Source of the DNA: Knoxdaviesia capensis
Taxonomy: Eukaryota; Ascomycota; Sordariomycetes; Microascales; Gondwanamycetaceae
Assembly (NCBI GenBank): GCA_001510575.1
Contig: LNGK01000008.1
Span: 3,228,308-3,292,307, forward strand
Direction of reading: 5' to 3'
Length of the DNA: 64,000 nt
Shown: positions 47,515 to 58,380 of the stretch, in pieces
Numbering within the stretch: position 1 is the first letter of the stretch
How the letters are laid out: every line of letters begins with the position of its first letter
Translations under genes and position numbers: made by a program
Notes under the pieces: model-generated
Told to the model about the DNA's origin: nothing
Seen by the model: only the letters and a program-made list of their open reading frames with translations
Databases searched by the model: none

Positions 47515-48592
47515 ATGGGTATGGCATTTTCGAAGTTGTTTGATAAGCTCTGGGGAAAGAAGGAGATGAGAATCTTGATGGTCGGTCTTGATGCTGCCGG
47601 AAAGACCACCATTTTGTACAAGCTGAAGCTTGGTGAAATTGTCACCACCATTCCCACCATTGGTATGCATATGTCCCTTTGCCCCTTGTAACTTTGGACT
47701 CCAAAAAATTGCAATTGACTACACCTTTATCGGGATGGAGTTGTCCGCCTCAAGCCGGAACGTGTCACACCGACTCGACCGATGCCCGATATTGCACATG
47801 GTGGCGACACCCCGATCGGGAACGCCAATACCACACCCATATGTCTCCGAATGCTAATGCTTATCGCCCCTAATATTACAGGCTTCAATGTCGAGACCGT
47901 CGAATACAAGAACATTCAGTTCACCGTGTGGGATGTCGGTGGTCAGGACAAGATCCGCCCTCTGTGGAGACATTACTTCCAGAACACCCAGGGTATCATT
48001 TTCGTTGTCGACAGCAACGATCGCGACCGTATTGTGGAGGCTCGTGAGGAACTTCAGCGCATGCTGAACGAGGACGAGCTCCGCGATGCCATTCTTCTGG
48101 TGTTTGCCAACAAGCAGGATCTGCCGGTATGTTTTCCTTCTCCCAGTAGCTTCCCGGTACCCCTGAACTCAACTCCGCTTTTCACGGGCAGCCCTCGACC
48201 ATCTCAAGGCGGTGGAAAGAAGGCCATCACTTTTGTCTCACGTTGAAAATTCCAGCTACTAACCATGATACCCCTGTTTCTCTCGTTTCTTTCCATTCTA
48301 GAATGCCATGAACGCTGCTGAGATCACAGACAAGCTCGGCCTCCACAGCCTGAGACAACGCGCCTGGGTACGCATCCCTTCCTTATTCAAGAACATGCTT
48401 CTAGGCGAGAATCGCGTGAATCAAGGAGTTTTGGGAAGACCCTTATTGTGCTTCCAAGTCGTCAATTGTCTGCTAACAAGACATTTTCCTTTCAAACAGT
48501 ACATCCAGTCTACTTGCGCCACCTCTGGTGATGGCCTGTACGAGGGTCTCGAGTGGCTTGCCACCACTCTCCGCAAGGCTGGTCACCAGTAA
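47515..48592 (+). CDS. arf1: ADP-ribosylation factor 1 (Arf GTPase)
   Basis: A small GTPase that recruits COPI, clathrin adaptors and lipid enzymes to Golgi membranes. Four exons, 47515-47662, 47882-48126, 48302-48367 and 48500-48592, give 183 residues, the normal Arf1 length. All family signatures are present: Gly2 for N-myristoylation with an amphipathic N-terminal helix (MGMAFSKLFDKLWG), P-loop GLDAAGKT (24-31), switch I around TIPTIGFNVE, switch II WDVGGQDKIRPLW (66-78), NKQD (126-129) and the SAK-equivalent STCATSGDGL. The intron between exons 1 and 2 is long (219 bases) for this genome and falls inside the codon for the Gly of TIGFN. The protein is near-identical to Arf1 across eukaryotes, so the assignment is certain. 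EMP24, whose tail class binds coatomer and Arf1, is its divergent neighbour. Confidence 0.97.
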
Positions 48593-50433
48593 ATATGGTG
48601 TATAAGCAAACGCGACCGCGCTAATATTTCCGAGCTTTTGACATTGACAATACCACTCGCCTCCTTCTTCCCTCTCGATCTTTTTCGTGCTTCTAGTTTT
48701 CGGTTGTAAATTGCAAAGTTAATCGGTGAAAGGCAATCGAATAGTCCATAAAATCGCATTTTCTCTGTTGTTTACATATTGCTATATCTCAATTTCCTTT
48801 TTTTTCTCCTGCTGTCCTGCTCTCTCGCTTTCTTTCTCCCCGTCTTCTCCACTGGTCCTCTACCTCCCCGCAACGCTGCAATCTTTCCTAAACCACGGCG
48901 TGTCCATCCAGTGATATATTACTGGTAGCATTCTCCTGCTTCGTCTTGTATGCTCTTGTCGGGGCTGGAAGATAATATTCCCAGTTGATACTAGGCGTCT
49001 ACGCCTGCGACACTTGCTATCGAGACATCAATACATTGTGCACGACTGTTCTAGGGCTCGGGTATGTCTCTACCCCTTTCATTTGCCCTATCCCGTCTAG
49101 TGTCTTTTCGGGAGAAAGGCCATCGTGTAGAGCACGCTTGTCTGCTGAGTGTTGCCAGTGCCCATCTTTCCCCTCTTGTATGCCTAATGCTCTTCCAAAG
49201 GGCATCAGAAATCTCAGAGGACTGTCACACCGCAGAAGATGTAGGCGATTGATTTCTCTTTTTGCTTAGTGCTGTTAATCCATTTTTTGGTTTCGTTTTG
49301 GACCTCCCTTGCTTTTATTTTGTTTGTTGGATGGCGGCATGGGATAAGGTACGGGAAACTTAAGGGAGTATGTCTTTTTTGTTTCTTTAGTTTCTCTCTC
49401 GGTGAATCTTTACTCTCTGCATCTCTATGAATCGACGTCACGCTCTATCTTATAGTGTCTATTTCATCTCTACGGAAGTTACCTGCAAACTATTTTTTTC
49501 ATAGCTTGGAGGCTTTTGCTCCCCAACTCTAGCCATTTATGAGGGATCATGAGTCGCTAACAGATAGCTAGATCTCACATCTGTAGACAGTTTGCAGCTG
49601 TATATGCCGTTCTGTTCAAGTGTAAACGCTTGTCTAGGCGGGTGTTAATTCTATGTTCGGTTTCGATCATCGGAGCTTGCGAGACGGAGTTTAAATTCGG
49701 CTGAGAGACCCCGACCAGGTGACAGATATCAAGTAATTCACGGTAAACAGCAGTAAGGCGTCAAGATCCCGGTATATACATTAAGTTCCTATTTAGGAAT
49801 ACATCTCTGGTGTGGTGTTATAGGAATGTTCATGAAGCTTGAAAACGTGAAAGCTGGCAATTCCGTGTCTGCAGATGGTAAACATAGAGAAATAGATGGA
49901 ATACAGCTTGCTCATGGCGAATAGCCAGAGGGAACGAGAGGGACAAAAAAAAGAAGCCCGTCCCGGGGACACAGAAAAACAAGAGCACGCCATGCTAAAT
50001 CATGAAAAGGGTCCAAATACCCAATTTGAGTCACCGGGGCACAGATCATCACAATGAATAAGCAAAACAGTAAGGGAGGAAGAAGAGATAAGGGAAGTGG
50101 AAATATCTGAAATGGAGGAACAGAAAGCGTAGGCTAGGAGAAGAGGGCTGGGGGATTTTAGAAGCCAGGACTGAATGCGTTGTTATCCCCCAGATTGTCA
50201 AGCACGCAGGGAGATGGAGAGCCGCAAAACCCTTGTTGGGCAACGGCACCGAGGCCCGAGATGGCACAATTTAGGGAAGCCGGAAGAAGATAGTCAAGAG
50301 TTAATCAAAGATGACGTTATGGGCTCCAAGCGAGGATCGAGACCTTTGTGGAAACATGTGGCTGCCGAAGAACCGAATGACAGAACTCCCCTTGAAGACA
50401 TACAAACTTTGTCAGTTCAAGATGCAAGGTGAA
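48593..50433. other. Convergent 3' intergenic region
   Basis: The 3' flanks of ARF1 (plus) and the small myristoylated-protein gene (minus). A T/C-rich stretch (48776-48850) follows ARF1, consistent with its 3' untranslated region. Frames shorter than 95 codons only; no gene was recognised. Confidence 0.5.
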
Positions 50434-50921
50434 TCAGTCGTGGCGCAGAGCCTGAGAGTGTTGGTCCAACTCGCGTGATCGGAGAGCATCTGCGCTAGCT
50501 TCCTTGAGAGCATCTCCATGTGTCATCTTCTTCTGGGCGTTCAGCTGTGATCCAAGCTTGCCAACAGGCTTGGATGTGTGACCTGCGCGCTTCTGTAGAT
50601 GTTGTTAGCATAAGTTAGATCATTTGAAGATTTGAGAGAGAGTAAATCCAGATCAAAAGGGACAAGAATAGAAGATAGAAGAGCTCGAAATAGAAATGTT
50701 CATACAGCGGCTGCCTCGGCGGCTTTGGCGCGCGCATCCCCCGGACTGCTATGAGCCGGTCCGCCTAGAGGCCGGGCAGGCTCGCGGACAGTCCTTCCGG
50801 CATTACCCACAACCTTAGCAGGAACAGGGGCACTTTTGGGCCCAGGGGCTGGGGCCGTTCCGAGTGGTCTGCCCGGACTGGCAAAGCTGTCCGGCTCGGC
50901 TTTACCACAAATGTTCCCCAT
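50434..50921 (-). CDS. Small N-myristoylated conserved fungal protein
   Basis: Two exons, 50921-50706 and 50592-50434, give 124 residues; the intron has GTATGA at the donor and CTAAC near an ACAG acceptor. The N-terminus MGNICGK is a textbook N-myristoylation site (Gly2) with a nearby Cys5 that could be palmitoylated, so the protein is probably membrane-tethered. The middle is Pro/Ala/Gly-rich (RPLGTAPAPGPKSAPVPAK), and RPLG recurs at RPLGGPAHS. The C-terminal half is predicted helical and charged (KLGSQLNAQKKMTHGDALKEAS). I recall proteins of this architecture in many filamentous ascomycetes but know no function. It is too short and low-complexity for a family assignment, but matching exon phases, the lipidation signal and the helical end support a real gene. 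Confidence 0.75.
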
Positions 50922-51367
50922 GGTGGTTATCGGCGCAGTCGGAGCTACGGAAGCTACACCCGGAGATGACGGTAAAAATAAATTTAAAAAGGGAGAAAAT
51001 AAAGTTAGGAAGGCTAGATATAACAAAGTGCACAGGTTGGTTTGGATACCAAAGAGAGCAAAAAATGGAAATATGCTTCTGAGTAGGTGTTCAAATGGAG
51101 CAAATCAAGGGGGCGGGGAAGATAGGTGGGAAAGGGATAATGAGATCCCAGGTCTCCTATGAGATTTCCAGACAAGAGAGTACGATATGACTGAGAAAAA
51201 GATACAAGAAGGGAATTTCGGAATATATCTAAATATTTGCGTCAGGAGTTGGAGGGTGAACGTCACAAGCGTGGCTTGCTTTTTGCGATGGTCGTTATCG
51301 AGCTTGTTGAAATGGTATCGGCGTTTGCTCCATTAAGCGCATGATGCGCCGGCTTGCTGATTCATAA

Positions 51368-51420
51368 AAGAAATTTATAAAAATAAAAAATAAAATAAAA
51401 ATAAAAAAAAAAGAGAGAAA
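51368..51420. repeat. A/T-rich simple repeat
   Basis: AAAAT/AAATA units (aaataaaaaataaaataaaaataaaa) end in an A run and GAGA. Simple sequence only. Confidence 0.85.
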
Positions 51421-52346
51421 GCGGGGGGCTGGAAATTAATACACCTAGAGTGCCGAACACTACACTGGATGAGGCTAAGTAAATCAAGAAGCAATAGCAG
51501 GCAGAGGTTTATGGACAGCCTAGATAGGCCGGAGTATGTCTGGACCAACTGTAAAGTCCAAGAAAATGGAGGCTGGACGGCAAGATTGGCTTGGCAAAAC
51601 CCTAATTATGGTCAGTCATAACCCTACTTAAATCGGACTTGCCTTTTCGTGGTGGCTGATTTAAATGTGAAAAAAGATACCACTCTGAATAGATTGTTCA
51701 GGTTCCGCGTTTAACCCTAGATACTCGGATTAAAACCCGAATATTCTGAGCTGAAGAATGCTGCCACAACCTTTTGCACGCACAGTCTGTTGATAAATAT
51801 TTGTATCTGCCTGCGACGAAACAACCCGCCTCAGTACGTTCGCGGACTTCGTTATCAATATCGCCTGGTAGGAGAAGGAGATGGAAGAAGTTGAGAAGGA
51901 GACAAGGAGAAGAAGAAGAAGAAGAAGACAGACAGAAAACTTTTCTCTTCGTTTCCTGACGACCTCAGTCTTCGCGATGTGGAGAGATCGAATGGCCTAA
52001 GAACAGCTACGAGTAATTTGACGACAGACTGTTAGGTAATGTCATACCTAAGAGCCTAGAGTCAGAATTTCGTTAAGGAGGCGGGGAATGTTGACGGTCA
52101 AGTGAAGAGAGACCTTTTGTTGCATGTCTTGCAGTAGGCGTTTGCCAGCATGACTACTTTACCAACCAGAAAGAAGCCAAACGGGTTCTTGCGATACTCA
52201 CTGGGGTGTGTGGGATTAAGATATGCATAGCTGACATAATACGATGTTTGACATATAAGCACGCAACTGACCAGTGGTGATTGGCCCGAGCTTGACCCCG
52301 CCAGACCCGAAAAAGAAAGATCGACTTGTGATGCTGCTGCGTCCAT

Positions 52347-52352
52347 CAAGGT
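52347..52352 (+). promoter_or_regulatory. Candidate ZafA zinc-response motif CAAGGT
   Basis: CAAGGT matches the core reported for Aspergillus ZafA sites and lies about 1.04 kb upstream of the zafA start. A hexamer occurs often by chance, so it is only suggestive and is supported mainly by the second site nearer the gene. Confidence 0.3.
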
Positions 52353-52902
52353 TCTCACAAGTCTCTTACACGGGTCTGAAATTTGGGTCCTTTTTCCGGA
52401 TTTTCTTCTCTCGTTACGCAAGTTCTCTCGCTCGTCTCTCGCTCTGGTTTACTCTATTTTCCATTTTGTGGTTGCATTTGGAATGTAACGGGGTAGCCAG
52501 ATGCCTAGTTAGTTACGGATGCTGTCTTCTGCTCATGTCTGCTTATCCGCACCACAAACTAGTAGCCCACAACTTAGTTATATCCACTCCCACCACACAA
52601 CTACGAGTCTTGGATGTGTTGACCACTTTCACTCCCACTCTCTGTTTTCCCAGTCGTGCTTTCCACACTCCCCTCATCTTCTGTAGACTCTGTCTCTCCT
52701 AATTCTCTTTTCGTTTCCCGCTCCCCCTCCTGCTATCTCCATCTTGATAATGAATGTCGAGAATGTTCCGGCCTTGACTATTGAGCCTGTCTTCGCCGTT
52801 ATCTCAAGGCTCTTTCTTACAAGACCTCTTATCGATCGCCCATCCTCCATTTCCTCATTGGAGCTTTGTGCACGCCAAACATAATCCAGCGTGTGTTTGT
52901 TC

Positions 52903-52913
52903 ACCTTGAAAGA
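52903..52913 (-). promoter_or_regulatory. Candidate zinc-response element upstream of zafA
   Basis: ACCTTGAAAGA contains ACCTTG (reverse complement of CAAGGT) and matches the yeast Zap1 element ACCTTNAAGGT at nine of the eleven positions, counting N as a match. It lies about 490 bases upstream of the zafA start. Zap1 activates its own gene in yeast, so autoregulation here is a reasonable inference. Confidence 0.45.
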
Positions 52914-52955
52914 GGACACGAGAGACACTGCCGAGCGTGGGATACCACTCCCACC

Positions 52956-52982
52956 NCCCCCCCCCCCCCCCCCCCCCCCCCC
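52956..52982. other. Ambiguous base and C homopolymer
   Basis: One N followed by about 26 C bases. This is probably a collapsed or artefactual homopolymer, and the true sequence and length in the zafA upstream region are uncertain. Confidence 0.9.
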
Positions 52983-53394
52983 AAGATAATTCCGGCCTTC
53001 TAGAAGAAACGGAACCGTTTATCAGTAGTCTTGGTGTAGGTATCACATTCAGATACACACACCTTATATACTGTATACGTCTTCGACTAGGAGTACTATA
53101 TGTCTGCAGCATACCGACAATTATCACCCCAGTGTGAACAACCATATACGGCGGGTGTGTTTCAAACTCGGTGCTCTGTCACTCCTCCACAGGTTCCATT
53201 CTCCGACCTTGTCTCATCCCATCCCAAAGCCTGGCTCTCTTCTGCCCTCCACCGCCACTCCTGAATGTAGTGAGTCTTTTTTGGTTGGTTTATTCTCCTC
53301 TGACACTCCCCACCGTTGTTTACCATATCCCCTTCGATTATATTCCGTGTTTCTCGACTACAAACGAAGGAATATCCGATCAAGCTTCAGAAAC

Positions 53395-55767
53395 ATGGCT
53401 CACCCGAATGATCAGGACGGCAGTGCCATTGGCACTGATGCCAATCCCGTCTCTCAGTTTCAAGACACCCTGGACTTGACTCATTCATCGTCTTTTGAAG
53501 ATGCCACAGTTTCTGCTCTACTCTTTCCAGATTCTACTACTTCCTTTTCCTACGGTCTGTCCTGTCAGGGCCCTACCTCTACCGGTCCACCTTTTACATC
53601 TGCAGCATGCATGTCGGCTTCCGGTGACTTCTTTCCACCATCCCCTTCCCCTTCTCATTCCCTCCTACACACCACTACCTTTTCTGGTCAAGACTTGGCT
53701 TCCCATCCTCCATACCGGACCACTGCCTCAAACGTGCCTTCTATATCTACCCCTCCCCTCCTGACTTTGGCCCCTTCTCAACTCTCTAAACTCCGTGACT
53801 CTTCTGGTTTTGCACCTGGTGTCTCCTCCAAAATTTCCGTATCTGCTGAATCTGCCTCCATGCACCACCCCTCCATTCGTACCTGCACTTCTTCTCTTGG
53901 TACGGCTCCCTTCCCTCCTTCATCATCTTCTTCCTCCATCGTCACTACCCCATCCACTCCTTTGGCTTCGTCCCGTTTTACCAAGTCCATAACTACTGAT
54001 GACGGCACATGTTGTATCGCCTGTGCCTCACCCTGCGAAGACTCCTGTACGCGCAATTGTGGTGAGGAAGGCGATGTAGACGTTTGTGACGACCCAGAGT
54101 GTGACGGAATGTCAGACGTCTGTTCCGATACCGACTGCAACGCAATCGTTGACTGCAATGACATCGAGTGTCAAACTCGTGTTGCTACAGATGCAGCTGT
54201 GGCACTTGCCTCCTTTGGCGAGCAAGCATCATCAGTTTTTAACTCCCCTTCCCTCCCCTCTAATCCGCAAGATCAGGACCAATGGAACCTATTCTGCTCG
54301 CACCTCTCCAACTCCTTACACGACCCGGACACTCCTATGGGAAACGACCTGCACAATACTGCACAAGACATTTATAGCGATCTCATTGCCTACCACGACG
54401 GTTCTCATCCTTCTGGCGAGCATGTACGGCCATGTGTGGTCGACAACCCACAGTACTGGCCAAATACCTGTCATTTACCTCGCCTTGATTTTGCAAGCTT
54501 GAATTCCATGATGCAAGACTCAAGCTTCACCGACTTCCCCCTAGAGGAGTGCGGTATCTCACTCTCTGACCCCAACCACGCCGTGCATCACTTCGAAAAT
54601 GATCACCAGCTCTCGCTAAATGAGATCATGGGCACACCGCTTGCCAGTCTCCCTTGCTCCATGACTGGGTTGATGGCCACAAACACCTTAGATAGCCATC
54701 CAGCATGGCAAGATGTTCATGGCAACTTTTTCCCAGGTGCTGAGTCAAAATACCCGAGCAAGCCCTTACGGCATCTCTCTAGCTATACCACATCGCCGTC
54801 ATCAATCGGCCCAGATACCCCAGCAACACGCGTTGATTGTCGCTCCACCTCCACTGCGAAACCACCGGGCTCTGTAGCTACTACTGAGTATCCCGGCGCA
54901 GGAGAAAACGACGGTGATCTCACCTGTTATTGGATGGACGATGGTAATCACCAGTGCGGTATCGTATTTGAAGATGCAGAGCAACTCCATAACCACCTTC
55001 TTAACCATGCGAAATCGACGTGTCGACAGGGCAATGAGTTCATATGTGCCTGGGCGTCTTGTCCCCGTCTTATCGAAAAGAAGGGATTTGGCCAACGAAG
55101 CAAGTTAGAGAGACATCTACAAACACATTCAGGATGTAAGATACCCCAGTCTTCTCTAGATAGCTTGCTCTTTCCGCTCTCTAACAAATATTCCGCTTCT
55201 ACGAAACAGACAAGCCATATCTCTGCGACATTTGCCATGAACGTTTCTCCGCCAAACAGGCCCTTGAGCAGCATGTTCGCACCCACACCAATGATCGCCC
55301 TTTTGAGTGCAAGTATGCTGGCTGCGACAAAAAGTTCAAACAGCAGAGCTCACTCAGTAAGTTCTATAATAGTTTGATAGTCCCAGGAACAGCACAAACG
55401 AGGTTCTTCAATCTGGCTAACAACCCTGTCTCCTATTATCCGCCTACCAGCAATGCATGAGCGTATCCATACCGGAGAGAAGCCCCTGGCGTGTCCTTTC
55501 CCTGGGTGCAATATGCGATTTAATGAGTCTTCCAATCTTGCAAAGCATCGGCGCACGCATAATCTGACAGGAATTCATCTCTGCCCAGAATGCGGCCGAG
55601 ACTTCCACCGGCTGGACCAGCTTCGCCGGCATGCTGAACGTGTCCACCCCGGAATCCATCTCTCTCTTGGACTACAGAAGTCAAGTTCGGGTGGCACTAC
55701 TAGAGTTGGCAAGCCGTCGTCTCAACACGGCCGGACTCCGAGCTCTGTCAAAGGATATCATGATTGA
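53395..55767 (+). CDS. zafA: Zinc-responsive C2H2 transcription factor, ZafA/Zap1 type
   Basis: Regulator of zinc homeostasis that activates zinc-uptake genes under zinc limitation. Exons 53395-55135, 55210-55356 and 55451-55767 join in frame to 734 residues. The N-terminal two thirds are Ser/Thr/Pro-rich and contain a compact acidic segment with 12 Cys (about 202-262: TCCIAC, PCEDSC, DDPEC, SDTDC and so on), a plausible zinc-sensing activation domain. From about residue 508 there is an array of zinc fingers: an atypical CYWMDDGNHQC finger, FICAWASC...HLQTH, YLCDICHERF...HVRTH, FECKYAGC...HERIH, LACPFPGC...HRRTH and HLCPEC...HAERVH. The array shares Zap1's diagnostic order (QRSKLERHL, SGYKPY, SSLTMH, HTGEKPL, RFNESSNLAKH). 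Both introns lie within the finger region. The start at 53395 has a good context (AAACATGGC). An 87-residue N-terminal extension from 53134 cannot be excluded. Confidence 0.85.
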
Positions 55768-56475
55768 AGTCCTAGAACTGTTTCACAACCGCCAGCCTCG
55801 CTCAAACTCTTCTTTTTGTCAATTCTGGTATCTACCTGGGGCTGCACACGTATCGTCGCGTTTTATAAAGGACACTGGAGTTTCTTCAAGTATTTCAAAT
55901 GTTTCTTATCTTTCCCGTTTTTAAATACGGCTCGTTTGTTTTTGTCGGTACAGGATTTGTTTGTTTCTTAAATCGTTGGGTTTGGGTAGGAAGGACACGA
56001 CGCGATGGAATCACTGGAAATGAGATGGATGGCGGGTACAAGCATACTACGGGGTCAGGGCAAAACTAAAGGGTGAAATAATCACGAATATCCATGAATC
56101 ATTGACATTCCAAATCATACTTTTTTCCTTCAACTAGCGTCGCAGTAGTGATGTTGGAATATGAAGATGTACACGATTCTCATAGCAAAATTTTGTTGTT
56201 CATATAATTCGTCTATCTCAGTGTATAGGTGGGTAATGACGGTCCGATGAACCGATTTGAAAGATGAAGAAGACGGGAAAGGGGAAAGAAATCGAACCAC
56301 AAAAAGAAAAGAACTCCGAGCGCCTTAAATACTCACACTTATCAATCAAGCCCGAAATACTCAATTCCTCTTCCCCTTTGAAAAAGAGCACCAATACTGT
56401 GAAGAGGATGCCTTGTTTTTTATGTGGCCGTGATACGTAAAATGACAAGAGATGTCAAAAGGGATGTTTGATGTT
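55768..56475. other. Convergent 3' intergenic region
   Basis: 3' flanks of zafA (plus) and PNO1 (minus). No gene was seen. Confidence 0.5.
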
Positions 56476-57748
56476 TTAGAACCGCTCCTTCATACGCGCA
56501 GACACACCACGCAAGTTGTTGTAGACCTTTCCGGGTTGTTTTCCAAGAATAAGGGCACACACGGAGGCCTTTGCAATCTGGGTAGGCTTGTATGCTCCAA
56601 GAATATGAATCTGTTGGTTGGAAGCTTGCGTGTTAGTGTCTAAAAAATACCGTAGAGCATAGTATGACGCGGACACCATCCGGATTGATAGCATGATCAT
56701 GAGCACCAACCTTGGAATCTGCAAGCACTATTCTCGTTCTAGTTGCGTTCTCAATAGCAAACTTTGTCTTTCCATCTTTTCCCTATATTATTCAACAGAC
56801 ACATGTTAGATGAGAAGCGGTTAAGTGGATCATCGAATTTTGATGGGCTTACAGCAATGCGACCAATGGCTCGCGAGAGATGGTCACCGTTCAAAGTCTT
56901 GACATCTTTAATTTCGAAGGCTGTTTGAAAGGCTGTTAGGAAGTGTGCTCCCTCTTAAGCTGTTTGAATTTCATATTAACTCACTTTCGATGTATAAGTC
57001 CTCCAATCTCAGCAACTATTACCATCATCAGACCCACGTTGTCAGTAAATGCCCACCCAAAAAAGCAGTATGGATCCTAAGCATACTGCTCGGGTCGAAA
57101 TTGAGACAACTCACAGCAATAGCGTCCTCAATATCGAAACCTAGCGCAAACGCGCGGACGAAGTCCTCGGCTTTCTGCAGTGCACCGGGGTCGGTTGTAT
57201 GCTTTGAGTTCCGTAGCTCGACCACCTTGCGCTTCGTGTTGTAACGGGTCTGGATCTTCAGGTGCTCTACCAGAGGCGGGTAGATCTTAGGCCAGTAGGC
57301 CTTCAGTGGTGATAGTCGGTGGGGAGGTATCCGAATCAGTCTCGTCTCTGTGCTCATAGCAGTATCCTGGAGGAAGAGTCATAAGGCATCAGTTTCTGTG
57401 CAACTTCTGTGGGTGCATATGGGGTCTGTGACGTCCTCGAGAGTACTGGACGAGATAGTCTGCATTACTTTCGTTCGCAAGGAAGTTCATCTTCCGAGTC
57501 GGACACTGGGGGCCACATACAAGATCTGAAGCAGGCTCGAAGCGTGGTCGGCCATCAACGTCCTCGTCCAGCGCCATAGAATCCGATCCCCCCACAAGAT
57601 CAGCAGGGGCAGCATCTAGAATGGCAGCATCGGCGTTGTCGACAAGGAGATCATCATCGCTGTCGATCGTGTCTTGAATGACGATATCGACAATCGGGTC
57701 AAGATCGACCGGGGTAGCAACCGGCTTCAGTGCGGTGGGGGCAGACAT
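56476..57748 (-). CDS. pno1: Pno1/Dim2, KH-domain ribosome assembly factor
   Basis: An RNA-binding factor of the pre-40S particle, needed for 18S rRNA maturation together with Nob1 and the dimethylase Dim1. Six exons (57748-57521, 57366-57115, 57015-56985, 56920-56853, 56782-56711, 56610-56476) join in frame to 261 residues, close to yeast Pno1 (about 270). The acidic N-terminus (VDIVIQDTIDSDDD) is followed by the conserved TRLIRIPPHRLSPLKAYWP, the first KH-like domain (KRKVVELRNSKHTTDPGALQ, FVRAFALGFDIEDAIA), then LYIETFEIKDVKTLNGDH and the second KH domain (GKDGKTKFAIENATRTRIVLAD, IHILGAYKPTQIAKASVCALILGK). It ends in the invariant VYNNLRGVSARMKERF type tail. Exon 3 is only 31 bases, and the exon 5 donor is GTTGGT, weaker than the others. 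It is divergent from MDM31 across 628 bases. Confidence 0.95.
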
Positions 57749-58376
57749 GACTGAAGATCTGGTGGAGGGGTAGCTGTCCGGAAGGAAGTTGAATATGTAT
57801 GGTCCCAGTGACTTAGTAACAAGAGGGTAGGCCAGAATTTCCGAGTGGTTCTCGACAAGACTCCCTGGTGTGAAATAAGGAGTGAGCACTGGAAGAGATG
57901 GGTTCCAAGTGAAGTGATAATGTGGTTATCAGTTGAAAAAAAAATGGAAGAAAAATCAAGATTTTGGCAGGGATTTTGCAGTGGGAGGATTTTACCTACA
58001 CCAGTGTTATCAGAGCTTATCTATTGGTGGGAGCCTAAGTATATTCCCTAATGATGCTGGGTTAAACCCTTTTTTTTGGCTTTCCAGTAGCGTTTCTTTG
58101 GCCAAACTTCAAGTGCAAACACGTGACTTTTCAGGTAAGGCTCCTGTTTGATGTTTCTTCTTCCCTCTTCCTATTCACTGCTCTGTAATATTGGTTCAAC
58201 ACCACCTTGCATAACACTTCTTCACTATCCATCATAATAGTCCACTCATTTCGGGCATTTTGTTGTTATATTTGATAGAATCCCTGTTTACTGTTCTCCA
58301 TTAAGTCCTCCCGTTCCCTTGGCTCCTTTGCCTACATGCCGGAACTAGTGCTCCAGAGCAATGATGATCACGAACA
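57749..58376. promoter_or_regulatory. Bidirectional promoter of PNO1 and MDM31
   Basis: A 628-base spacer between divergent genes for ribosome biogenesis and mitochondrial morphology. The MDM31 side is C/T-rich and contains short upstream open frames near the start codon. No TATA box that I would defend was found on either side. Confidence 0.5.
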
Positions 58377-58380
58377 ATGA
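58336..58380 (+). other. uORF whose stop overlaps the MDM31 start (ATGA)
   Basis: ATG at 58336 opens a 14-codon frame ending in TGA at 58378-58380. The MDM31 ATG is at 58377-58379, so stop and start share the ATGA. A second short frame (58361-58384, two tandem ATG codons then TAG) overlaps the same start. If transcribed, both would hinder or couple initiation at the main ATG. The next in-frame Met of MDM31 is seven codons further on, so a downstream start is an alternative. Confidence 0.5.

Larger units (their letters stand above)
50922..53394. promoter_or_regulatory. Divergent upstream region of the small protein gene and zafA
   Basis: About 2.5 kb without a supportable gene. It holds an A/T simple repeat (51368-51420), a GAA repeat (51908-51927), two candidate ZafA sites, and an N followed by a long C run (52956-52982) that signals an assembly defect about 400 bases before the zafA start. 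The zafA-proximal part (52620-53390) is C/T-rich on the plus strand. The zafA frame stays open upstream to an ATG at 53134, but the start at 53395 is better placed. Confidence 0.5.
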
